Assembly: GCF_014171595.1 (NCBI RefSeq)
Contig: NZ_CP050451.1
Coordinates: forward strand, 4,526,001-4,590,000
From: Massilia sp. Se16.2.3
Lineage (GTDB): Bacteria; Pseudomonadota; Gammaproteobacteria; Burkholderiales; Burkholderiaceae_D
Length of the DNA stretch: 64,000 nt
Direction: 5' to 3'
Part shown: positions 33,116 through 41,941 of the stretch, piece after piece
How positions within the stretch are numbered: position 1 is the stretch's first letter
Layout: each line of letters starts with the position of its first letter
Program-made: the position numbers and the translations under genes
Notes under the pieces: generated by a model
Told to the model about the DNA's origin: nothing
Seen by the model: the letters and a program-made list of their open reading frames with translations, nothing else
The model's database searches: none

Positions 33116-33228
33116 AAGGGTAAACAATGGAAAGCGGATCAGACGATAGACTCGATGGCCCGACCCTGGTCAGCTGCCGCGGCGCGGGACCGCACCACGG
33201 CAATATTCAGCTCACAAGACCGGCCGCA

Positions 33229-34257
33229 TCATAGCAAGGAATCGCGCACGACGCCACGTGCCGCCATGGCCCGCTTGAGCTTGACTAGGGCTTCCTGCTG
33301 GATCTGGCGCACCCGTTCGCGCGTGACGCCCATCTGCTCGGCCAGGGTTTCCAGCGTGGCCGGATCGTCGTTGTCGAGCCCGAAGCGGCGCATCACGACC
33401 AGGCGCTGCTTTTCCGGCAAGCGCGTGAGCCAGTCGCGCACCAGTTGCGTCATCTCGTGCTGCTCGGCACGCGCATCGGGACTATCGTCCATTTCCCCTG
33501 GCAACATGTCCATGAGGCTGGAACCGGGATCGTTGTCGAGCGGCGCATCGAGCGAGGCGGCATGCTCGGACAGCGCCAGGATGTCCTGTACCTCCTCCAC
33601 CGGGCGGCCGACCAGGCTGGCGATATCCTCGCTACTTGCTTCCTTGCCGTCGTGGTGCTGGGCTTCCAGGTGGTATTTGGCGCGCAGCACGGCGTTCAGC
33701 TCGCGCACCATGTGCACCGGCAGGCGCACCGTGCGCGCCTGGTTCATGATGGCGCGTTCGATGCTCTGGCGGATCCACCAGGTGGCGTAGGTCGAGAAAC
33801 GGAAGCCGCGCTCGGGCTCGAACTTGTCGATGGCACGCATCAGGCCGATGTTGCCTTCCTCGATCAGGTCGAGCAGGACGACGCCGCGGTTGATGTAGTG
33901 CTTGGCGATCGAGACGACGAGCCGCAAGTTGTGCTCGATCATCTTCTGGCGCGCGTCGAAATCGCCCGCCTTGGCCAGGGTGGCGTAATGCGCCTCTTGC
34001 TGGGCCGATAACAGCGGCCGGGTGCCGATCTGGTTCAGGTAGTGCTGGGTGGTATCGGTCGAGAGTTCGGCCGCGAGGACCGTCTTGAGTTCGTCGACAC
34101 TGTCGGTCTCGCTCGCCGCGCCGGGCGCCAGCGTTTCGGCACCCGCGCCATCGGCCGGCGTGTCGGCTCCGAAGCCGGCGGACGCGCCCTCGCCGTCCAG
34201 TTCCTCAGGCAGCTCGTCGGAAGCGTCTTGATGTCCTGAATGCGGCGGCAGCGTCAT
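33229..34257 (-). CDS. rpoS: Stationary-phase sigma factor RpoS
   Basis: The 342-residue sigma-70 family protein has RpoS features. After an acidic, Ala-rich N-terminus of about 60 residues come region 1.2/2 ([39 protein letters not shown]), region 3, and region 4 ([20 protein letters not shown]). It controls general stress genes. The upstream neighbour is nlpD, and an rpoS promoter inside nlpD is known in enterics; I could not place one here. Confidence 0.95.
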   Translation of the reverse strand: MTLPPHSGHQDASDELPEELDGEGASAGFGADTPADGAGAETLAPGAASETDSVDELKTVLAAELSTDTTQHYLNQIGTRPLLSAQQEAHYATLAKAGDFDARQKMIEHNLRLVVSIAKHYINRGVVLLDLIEEGNIGLMRAIDKFEPERGFRFSTYATWWIRQSIERAIMNQARTVRLPVHMVRELNAVLRAKYHLEAQHHDGKEASSEDIASLVGRPVEEVQDILALSEHAASLDAPLDNDPGSSLMDMLPGEMDDSPDARAEQHEMTQLVRDWLTRLPEKQRLVVMRRFGLDNDDPATLETLAEQMGVTRERVRQIQQEALVKLKRAMAARGVVRDSLL

Positions 34258-34266
34258 TTGCCCTCT

Positions 34267-35188
34267 CTAACGGCTGGGCAAGAACCTCGACGGATCGACT
34301 GGCTTGCCCTGCTGGCGAATCTCGAAATGCAGCTTCACCGTCTCGGCATCGGAATCGCCCATTTCGGCGATCACCTGGCCCTTGGCGACGTTATCGCCTT
34401 CCTTGACGATAATGGCGCGATTGTGGGCGTAAGCCGACAGCAAGCTGTTGCTGTGTTTGACGATGACGAGGTTACCATAACCCCGGATGCCGCTACCAGC
34501 GTACATTACTTTGCCGGCACCTGCCGCCATCACCTGCTGGCCGGCGCGGCCCGCGATGTCGATCCCCTTGCTCTTGCCTTCGTCGAACGTAGCGATGATA
34601 CGCCCGTCGGACGGCCACATCCAGCTCAGCTTCTCGTCGTCGGTGGCGCTCACGGTGGCACCGACGCGGGCGCCGGTCGCCAGGCTGGCCGGCGCCGGCA
34701 CCGCGGCCACGACATTTTCCGCCCGCTCCCCCTGCCTTGTCGCGCGGTGCCTCGGCAACCGACTCTTCATAAGGCTTCTTGTCGGCACGCGGGGTGGTCT
34801 TGCGCGGTACCGAAGGCCGGTTTTCCGGCGGCATCGGCACCGGCTGGGTCACGACTGCCTTGCTCTCGCGCTCGTTCGGCAGCACGCGCAGCACCTGGCC
34901 GACCTTGATGTCGTCAGGATCGGCCAGGTTGTTCCAGGTAACCAGGTCGCGGTAGTTCTGGCCATGGTCGAGCGCGATGCGCACCAGCGTGTCGCCACGG
35001 CGCACGGTGTAGGTGCCGCGCGCGTCCTTGCGTTCTTCGGTGCGTACCGGTGCCGGACGGGACTGGCTGCTGGAAGTGGACATCGGCCGCTCGACGATGG
35101 GCGCCTGGCGGGTGGTACTGGTACAGCCGGCAACCAGGCCGAAAGTGAGGGTCAGCAGGGCTAAACGGGTTCGTTGTTTCATTCTCAT
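34267..35188 (-). CDS. nlpD: NlpD-type LysM/LytM lipoprotein (one extra base)
   Basis: The signal peptide has lipobox LVAGC, followed by a LysM domain (YTVRRGDTLVRIALDHGQNY) and a C-terminal M23/LytM domain (KSKGIDIAGRAGQQV, VIVKHSNSLLSAYAHN, LHFEIRQQGKPVDP). As in E. coli NlpD the metal-binding His of a true peptidase is missing (GID in place of HxxxD), so it is probably an amidase activator in cell separation, not an enzyme. The two halves are in different frames; one surplus G in the stretch 34713-34735 explains this and gives about 306 residues. ATG 35182 is an alternative start. It lies between pcm and rpoS. Confidence 0.9.
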
Positions 35189-35216
35189 CTATTATCTGTG
35201 GCGCCCCTGGCAAGAT

Positions 35217-36093
35217 TCATACAATACCAGGGCGCAAAGGTACGAAATGGCAGGCTTCCAGCGTCTCGCTGGTCCACTCGGCCTTGCCAATGCGGGTTAT
35301 CCGCTGCAGGTGTTGCACCTGGCCGCCGACCGGGGCCACCAGGCGGGCACCGATAGCCAGCTGCTCGAGCAGGGCGCGCGGCACTTCCAGGCCGGCTGCG
35401 GCGAGGATGATACCGTCGAAAGGCGCAACCTGCGCGAGCCCGAGCATACCATCTCCGTAGTGCAAGCGCAGGTTGGACAGGCGCAGGGGCCGCAAATTGG
35501 CCTTGGCAAGCTCGTGGAGAGGCTTGATGCGCTCGATGGAATAGACCTCTTTGGCCACGCGTGCGAGCACGGCAGCCTGGTAGCCGCAACCGGTGCCGAT
35601 CTCGAGCACGCGGTTCATGGTTTTGCCGTCACGCATGGCCTCGATCATGCGGGCGACGATGTACGGCTGGGAAATCGTCTGATGATGGCCGATCGGCAGC
35701 GAGGCGTCGATGTAGGCCTGGCCCGACAGGGCCGGTTCGATGAACAGGTGGCGCGGCACCGCCTCCAGGGCGCCCAGCACGAGGCTGTCCTGCACGCCTT
35801 GCGCCGCGACCCGCGTGACCATGGCGCGCCGGATCGCCTCGGTGGCCATCATGTCCGAGCGCTGCGCGGCCGGCGCCGGCTGCGCGGCCGGCAAGGCGTA
35901 GCCCGGCAGCTTCGGACCGGGCGCCGGCGCTTTCGTCGGCGCGGCGGTTCCGGCCGCGCGCGCGGCATTCCGGGTTGCCGTCTGCGGCGTGGCGACCGGC
36001 GCCGGCGCCACCGTCTTGCGCCCCGGGGCTCGTTACCGAAGACAGGGGCAAGGGGAAGGTACTGCGCTCCGGGGTCTTGGTCGGGTCTTTCAT
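35217..36093 (-). CDS. pcm: Protein-L-isoaspartate O-methyltransferase (one extra base)
   Basis: Pcm repairs isoaspartyl residues in aged proteins with SAM. The catalytic part shows [31 protein letters not shown] and [11 protein letters not shown]. The start ATG at 36093 overlaps the surE stop (ATGA). The first 24 codons are in another frame than the rest; one surplus G in the run near 36021-36028 joins SSVTSPG to [11 protein letters not shown], giving 291 residues. The N-terminal 75 residues are Ala/Pro-rich, longer than in E. coli Pcm. Confidence 0.92.
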
Positions 36094-36827
36094 GCGAGCC
36101 CCCGCGCCAGCAGCTCGAGCTGCGATTTGTGTGTCAGGTCGACCTGCAACGGCGTGATCGACACCATGCCCTGGCTGGTGGCGTGGAAATCCGTGCCCTC
36201 GCCGGCATCGCGGCAGGCCCCGGGCGCGCCAATCCAGAAGATCTCGCGGCCACGCGGATCCTGTGCACGGATCACCGGTTCGGCCTGGTGGCGGCGACCG
36301 AGCCGGGTCGGCGTCAGGGCGCCCATGGCCTCGACGGGCAGGTTGGGAATATTCACGTTCAGCAAATACGGCGAGGCCAGCACGTCGAAACCGCGCAGCA
36401 CCACGTCGCGGGCGACCTTCGCGGCGGCGTCGAGATGGGCCCAGCCGTGCTGGACCTGCGAGAAGGCGATGGCCGGAATACCGAACAGGAAGGCTTCGGT
36501 TGCCGCCGCCACCGTGCCCGAGTACAGGGTGTCGTCACCCATGTTCTGGCCATTATTGATGCCGGAAACAACAAGGTCGGGCGGCGCGTCGAGCAGCGCC
36601 GTCAAGGCAATATGGACGCAATCGGTCGGTGTTCCATTGACAAAATAGAAACCGTTAGCAGCCTTGGTGACCGACAGCGGACGGTCCAGGGTGAGCGAAT
36701 TCGACGCGCCCGAGCGGTTGCTGTCGGGTGCGACCACGGTAATATCGGCTACCCCGGCAAGGGCATCGGCCAGGGCCTTGATACCAGGGGCGAGGTAGCC
36801 GTCGTCGTTACTGATAAGAATTCGCAT
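36090..36827 (-). CDS. surE: 5'/3'-nucleotidase SurE
   Basis: The 245-residue metal-dependent phosphatase acts on nucleoside monophosphates. The Asp-Asp metal site is in [13 protein letters not shown] (Asp8, Asp9), followed by [12 protein letters not shown] and [16 protein letters not shown] 36827 is the family start, with a GTG just before. It is the first gene of surE-pcm-nlpD-rpoS. Confidence 0.96.
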   Translation of the reverse strand: MRILISNDDGYLAPGIKALADALAGVADITVVAPDSNRSGASNSLTLDRPLSVTKAANGFYFVNGTPTDCVHIALTALLDAPPDLVVSGINNGQNMGDDTLYSGTVAAATEAFLFGIPAIAFSQVQHGWAHLDAAAKVARDVVLRGFDVLASPYLLNVNIPNLPVEAMGALTPTRLGRRHQAEPVIRAQDPRGREIFWIGAPGACRDAGEGTDFHATSQGMVSITPLQVDLTHKSQLELLARGLA

Positions 36828-37172
36828 CACGCGATTTTACCTGAAGCAACGCTTTGATCGCGCGTCCGGGGGAGATAATTTATGGGCTGCGGGGCGTGGC
36901 GCCGTTGCCCGAAAACGACGCCACCGCGTTGGCGCTTCCTGTTTTCCTACTGTGGGCGCCTGTTCCAAAGCATGGCCGGCAACGCAAACCTGTCACCTGT
37001 TTTCGTGTCCTGACACCGCAGCCGTGTCAATAAAATATGGCGCGCTGCATATGGGGCCGGCAGCAGCGACAGGACGATGGCGCCCTCGGCTGCTGCCCTG
37101 GAGCGCCCATCTCCGGCCCCTCCTCCCCGCGAACCGGTCCCGGCGCCTTCCTTGCCGCATCGGCAACAGACA
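36828..37172. other. 345-bp intergenic region, nothing recognised
   Basis: It lies between the end of the NTPase/TPR gene and surE and must hold the surE promoter. I see no convincing -10/-35 pair, no strong terminator, and no protein-like frame. A short AT-richer stretch with GTGTCCTGACAC lies near 37008. Confidence 0.5.
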
Positions 37173-39853
37173 CTAGCGCATGGCCAGCGGCCTGCCCCCG
37201 GCGGCTTCGATCAGCGCGCCCTCGAGCGCGGCCACCTCGTCCTCGGCGAAGGCCAGCAGCGCGTCCTTGTCGCCATCGTCGAGGTAAACCTGCTTGATCA
37301 GGGCTACCCCGCGCCGCCGCAGGGGCCGTGCAACGGTCGGACGCAGGATACTTTCGCGCAAGCTGTCGGCCAGCACACGCGCTTCGCGTGCGCGTCCGCC
37401 TTCGACCAGCTTGTGCAGTTGGCCGAGCTTGTGCTCGAGCGGGTCGGTGCCGCCTGGCACAGATGTGGAAGGCGCCCCACCGGGCTCGCGGGTGCCGCGC
37501 GGCGCCGGCGGCCGCCCGCCGGCCAGGGGCGCTGCGAAGCCGGCGCCGGCCATGTCGTGCAGGCCGGACGACATGGCACGCAATTGCCGCAAGCGGCTGC
37601 CGCCCTCCTCCACGCTCTGCTCGAGACGGCGGGCGGCCAGGCTGTGCCCCTGGCTCGACAGGGTCTGGGCCAGCATCTGCTTGCTGCGCAGGGTTTCATG
37701 GTCGTCCATGCCGCGCAGGCGTTCGTGCAGGTTGACGACATGCTGCTGCAGACGCCGCGCCTCTTCGAGTTCGCCCTGCTGGCTGAGGGTGGAAGCGAGC
37801 CGCAGCAGGATGCCCGGGGTGTCCGGATGATCCGAGCCAAGACGGCGCGCGCGCGCCGTCGCCAGCGACTGCTGCATGTCGCGCACGGCGCCGAGATCGC
37901 CCCGGGCGGCAAAGATTTCGGCAAGCGCCTCGCGCGCCTGCAGGGTGACGGTGGCCTCGATCCCGGCCTGGCGCTCGCGCACCCGCACCACGTTTTCCTG
38001 CAGCTTGCGCGCATTGCCGAGGTCGCCCATGTCGCGCAGCAGGGTCGCCAGCTGCTGGGTGCAGCGCAGCGTGTCCTCGTGCTCGGTGCCGAGCACGCGC
38101 TGGCGTCCCTCGAGCACGCGCTCGTAGAGCATGCGCGCACGCGAATATTCGCCCCGGTGCGCCAGCGTGCGCGCCTGCCCCGCGAGCGCATCGAGCGTGA
38201 CGATATGCCCGGGTCCGTACTGGCGCTCGCACAGGGCAATCACCTCGTCGTGCAGCGCCAGCGCGGGCGCGAACTCGTCGAGACGGGCCAGCGTTGCGGC
38301 CAGGCCGGAGCGGGCCGCCAGCGTTTCCGGATGCGCCGGGCCGACGCCCGCAAGGCAATGCTCGAGCAGGAGCTCGTATTGCTGGCGCGCCTCGTGCAAC
38401 TGGCCGGCATCGCGCAGGGCAGCGGCCAGCGCCGCGCGGCCGGCGCGGGTGTCGGGATGGCGCTCGCCGAGCAGTTGCTGGCGCAGCAGGCAACTCTCCC
38501 GGAAACACTCCTGCCCTTGCAGCGCACGCCCGCCCTGGCGGTACAGTTCGCCCAGCCGCAGCAGTTCGCGCGCGAGCAGCACGCCGTTCGGGCCGGCGCC
38601 GCCGGGCGCATCGGCGGCCAGCGCGGCACGCGCCGCGGCTACCGCATCCGGGAGGCCCAGCTCGGTACGCGACTGCCGGGGGAAGCGGCTGTCGGCCGCC
38701 CAGGCGAGCAGGCCCTCGATCCCGCGCGTGAGCGACAGGCGGTCGGCATCGCGCTCCGCCGTGAAGGGGGGTGCTCGACCATGCACGCTCCCGCTTGCAG
38801 CTGGACCTCGTCGAGATAGCTGTCGAGCGACACCTGCGACAAGCCGTAGCAGTTGCGCAGCAATTGTTCGAGCACGGGCTGGTAGCCCGCCAGGGCCCGC
38901 TGCGGATCGCCACGGCGCCACAGCAGGCGGCGTTCGGCGTCCATGCCGTCGCCGCCGTACGGCACCGGATACACCAGCAAGGGACGCTGTGCTTCCTCAT
39001 GGCTGCAGCGGTATTCGATGGCGCGCGCGACCACGCCGGCCAGGCCATCGAGGCTGCGGGCCCTGGGGCCGAAGATGCCCACGAGCTTGTCGGGCAGGAG
39101 GGTCGTGCAGACGCTGACGGCGGCGGAACGGCCGCTGCGGCAGTCGATGAGGATGTGGCGGAACTGGCGCGCCAGGTGGGCGGCGAAGGCGCGAAACAGC
39201 GCCGGGCAGGCGGCGAACAGGCCGTCCCAATCCATGCGGTCGGCGCGTTCGCCATAGCTGTCGTCGAAGCGCCCGGCACGCATCAGGTACAGCGTGCGGC
39301 TCTGGTCGACGCGTTCGACATAGGCTTCCCAGTCGATGGCTTCGAGCGTCAGGCGCGCGCGTTCGTCGTCGTCGGCATGGGCGCAGGTGCGCGAGAGCGT
39401 CTCGAGCTGCTCGCGGCAGGCCTCGAAGTATTCGAGCAGGCCGGGACGCATGGCGGGCGGGCGCATTCCCGGACGGCTCGCCTCGGGGCGGGCGCTGTCG
39501 GGCCGGACCACGTCAGGCCGGGCCACGTCAGGCCGAACCACGTCAGGCCGGGCCACGTCAGGCCGGGCCACGTCGGCCCGGGGCGTGTCGGGCCGCAGCC
39601 CCTCGGGCCGCGCGGTATCGGGGTGCTCGTTTTCGAAGCGCTCGTCACGTGTGGGAAACAGCAAGTGCAGGCCTGGCGCTTCGAGATCCCAGTCGATCAT
39701 CAGCACCGGCAAGGTGGCATTCTGGCGGCCCGCCAGCAGCACGGCCGTGTTCGCGAGAGCGGCGCTGCGCGCGGCCCCGCTCTCGAACGAATAGAAGGCC
39801 GTCACTTCGCCGGGTCCGGTGATGGGCGGAAGCGTTATACGGTTGATTTCCAT
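37173..39853 (-). CDS. KGGVGR-type P-loop NTPase fused to TPRs (one-base deletion); predicted conflict-system protein
   Basis: The protein is about 893 residues once one G is restored in the run 38766-38771, where the frame passes from GACMVEH to PPFTAERDA. Residues 1-60 match the KGGVGR variant NTPases found with FxSxx-COOH/TIR systems: FYSFESGAARSAALANTAVL, then VLMIDWDLEAPGLH. Normally this reads SFKGGVGRS; here the Walker A lysine and most glycines are gone, so nucleotide hydrolysis is doubtful, while the Asp-rich strand is kept. A pentapeptide repeat (about 90-125) interrupts the NTPase domain. The second half is about eight 42-residue TPRs (LGERHPDTRAG, VGPAHPETLAAR, LGTEHEDTLRC, LGSDHPDTPG). 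GAGGAG at 39858-39863 selects ATG 39853. It directly follows the TIR gene and ends 37 residues before a charged tail. Confidence 0.8.
39508..39582 (-). repeat. 15-bp in-frame tandem repeat coding (ARPDV)n
   Basis: Five 15-bp units of the form CCACGTCAGGCCGGG run from 39508 to 39582, with decayed units on both sides (about 39480-39620). The encoded protein reads ARPDV/VRPDV/ARPDV and so on inside the NTPase domain. Confidence 0.92.
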
Positions 39854-39861
39854 GTAGCTCC

Positions 39862-40470
39862 TCATTTTTTTGGGAAGGTGAGATCCGGGACGGCACGCCA
39901 CTCGGGTGGGACATCGGGGAGCACGAATTGGTTGCAATCATGACCAGCCGGCATATACATTTTCTGGTACTGGTAATGGGTGGCGATGCGCTTGACCATC
40001 TTGTTTATGTCAGGCAGGAAGTCGGGGTTCGACTTCAGGTCGGCGGTGGCCATGGTGAAATGCGAAAAATCGACATAGAAGGTGGACGACGCGATCTGCG
40101 GCGGCAAGCGGTCGGGGTGCTGGGTCATGATGACCGGGATGATCAGGTGGCTGGGCAAGGTGTACCACTGGCTGCGCTCGGTTTCGAGCTGGCGCATGGC
40201 CGCGTATTCCCGGCGCGTGTACGCGTGCGCCTCGTACTTCGGGGTGTAGATGAGGATCATGCAGACGCTCTCGCACATCGCCTTGGCGATCTTGCGGTCG
40301 AGGTCGTCGCCGCCGCCGAGCTGTTCGGTATCGACGAAGAGTTCGTCCTCGTTGTCGAAATACGGCTCGAGGTAGCAGCGCAAGGCGTCGGCCAGTGCGG
40401 TCTTGAAGCGGTTCATCAACTCGTGTCGCCCATGGGCATAGCTGAAGAAACAGCCGTACCGAATCGTCAT
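39862..40470 (-). CDS. TIR-domain protein (FxsC-like), predicted effector
   Basis: The 202-residue protein has a TIR fold at 1-130: RYGCFFSYAHGR (strand A, box 1), PYFDNEDELFVDTEQLGGGDDL (BB loop region), SVCMILIYTPKYEAHAYTRREY with Glu88 at the place of the catalytic Glu of NAD-cleaving TIRs. It resembles the TIR-like FxsC proteins paired with KGGVGR NTPase and TPR partners in actinobacterial and other conflict systems. GGGGGA six nt upstream supports ATG 40470 over in-frame starts further up. Its stop overlaps an ATG of the next gene, so the two form an operon. NAD cleavage is inference. Confidence 0.82.
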   Translation of the reverse strand: MTIRYGCFFSYAHGRHELMNRFKTALADALRCYLEPYFDNEDELFVDTEQLGGGDDLDRKIAKAMCESVCMILIYTPKYEAHAYTRREYAAMRQLETERSQWYTLPSHLIIPVIMTQHPDRLPPQIASSTFYVDFSHFTMATADLKSNPDFLPDINKMVKRIATHYQYQKMYMPAGHDCNQFVLPDVPPEWRAVPDLTFPKK

Positions 40471-40736
40471 TGCCATTCCCCCAGTCAATACGCTCGCTGG
40501 CGCGTGCGCATCCATCACTCTAGCGCCGCGTTACCTCGTCATTTTGCGTGCGCACAAACGGGTCCGGGTCGAGGCGGGGTGGCGGCACCCTGGAGAGCCC
40601 GACACAGTCTGCAAGGCAAGTAGTGGCGGCCCAGGATCAAACGGCAAGCCTGGAAACTGTCCCCCCTGCGGGCCTGGTCTGGTGCTGTAGGGCATAATCC
40701 TGCCTATTCGACAAGCAAAACCACACAGGAGAAGTC

Positions 40737-41712
40737 ATGAAAGCGATCGTATGCAAGGACTGGGGACCACCGGACAGCCTCGAACTGCAAGACCTGCCTG
40801 ATCCCGCACCTGGCGCCGGCGAAGTCGTGGTGGAGGTGCGCGCGGCCGGCGTCAACTTCCCCGACGTGCTGACCGTGCAGGGCAAGTACCAGGTGCGCCC
40901 GCCGCTCCCCTTCACGCCCGGGAATGAATTCGCCGGCGTCGTGCGCGCCCTCGGCGAAGGCGTACGCGGCTTTGCCGTGGGCGACCGCGTGATCGGCTTC
41001 ACCCGCACCGGCGCTTTTGCCGAACAGGTCGTGGCCCCGGACCGACGCGCTCATGCCCATGCCACCCGGCATGGACTTCGATACCGCCGCCGCCATTACC
41101 CTCACCTACGGCACCTCGCACCACGCCGTGGTCGACCGCGGCGCCCTGAAGGCCGGGGAGACGATGCTGGTGCTGGGCGCGGCCGGCGGCGTCGGACTGG
41201 CCGCCATCGAGATCGGCAAGGCACTCGGCGCGCGCGTGATCGCGGCGGCCTCCAGCGCTGAGAAGCTCGACGTCTGCCGCGCACACGGGGCCGACGTGCT
41301 GATCGACTACACGCGCGACGACCTGCGCGAAGCCTTGAAGGCGGCAACCGAAGGGCGCGGTCCGGACGTGATCTACGATCCGGTCGGTGGCCCCTACAGC
41401 GAACCGGCGCTGCGTTCGATCGCCTGGCGCGGCCGCCACCTGGTGGTGGGTTTTGCCGCGGGCGATATCCCGAAACTGCCCTGGAACCTGATGCTGCTCA
41501 AGGGGGCATCGGTGGTGGGCGTGTTCTGGGGAGAGTTCGTCAAGCGCGAACCGAAGGCGAACCTGGCGGCGATGCGCGAGATGCTGGGATGGATGGCAGA
41601 GGGCAAATTGAAGCCGCTGGTATCGAAGCGCTACCCGCTGGCGGATACCGCCGAAGCGCTCAACGACATGGCGGCGCGCAAGGTGACCGGGAAGGTGGTG
41701 ATCGTGCCGTGA
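40737..41712 (+). CDS. Zinc-less NADPH:quinone oxidoreductase-like MDR protein (one extra base)
   Basis: The medium-chain reductase has about 324 residues. MKAIVCKDWGPPDSLEL, AGVNFPDVLTVQGKYQ and PFTPGNEFAGVV form the catalytic half; VLGAAGGVGLAAIEIGKALGA binds the dinucleotide, and ends with VTGKVVIVP. No zinc ligands are seen, as expected for QOR. The reading frame changes after EQVVAP; a surplus G at 41039/41040 explains it (EQVVAPTDALMPMPPGMD). AGGAG lies 6 nt before the ATG. Monocistronic, followed by REP-like hairpins. Confidence 0.92.
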
Positions 41713-41717
41713 TGGGA

Positions 41718-41939
41718 CGTAGGGTGGAGTCCTGACTCCACGCGGTTGTGCCGATGCGTACCCGGCACTTTCCGTGGATTGCAACACTAGCAATCAGAGT
41801 CAAGCGTTGCTGCGGCTCCAGCGCCGTACCGCGTGGAGTCGGGACTCCACCCTACAACGACGCGTGCGGCAACGGCGGGATATGCCGCGTTGTATCAAGA
41901 ATCCGTTGGACGCGTAGGCGGGGAACCCGCCTACGCTAC
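41718..41939. repeat. Cluster of three REP-like hairpins
   Basis: Unit 1 (41718-41745, GGAGTC/GACTCC stem), inverted unit 2 (41829-41855, GGAGTCGGGACTCC), and unit 3 (41904-41939, AGGCGG/CCGCCT stem with GTTGGACGCG like the 16-kb array). The stems changed on both arms together while the flanks GTAGGGT and ACGCGG stayed. Confidence 0.85.
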
Positions 41940-41941
41940 CT

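Noticed and set aside
34267..34730. NlpD as an active M23 endopeptidase
   Set aside because: The HxxxD metal site is missing (GID), as in the non-catalytic E. coli NlpD.
36952..37176. 74-codon plus-strand frame as a possible FxSxx-type peptide gene
   Set aside because: It does not end in FxSxx, has no ribosome site, and its residues are Arg/Pro/Leu-rich noise.
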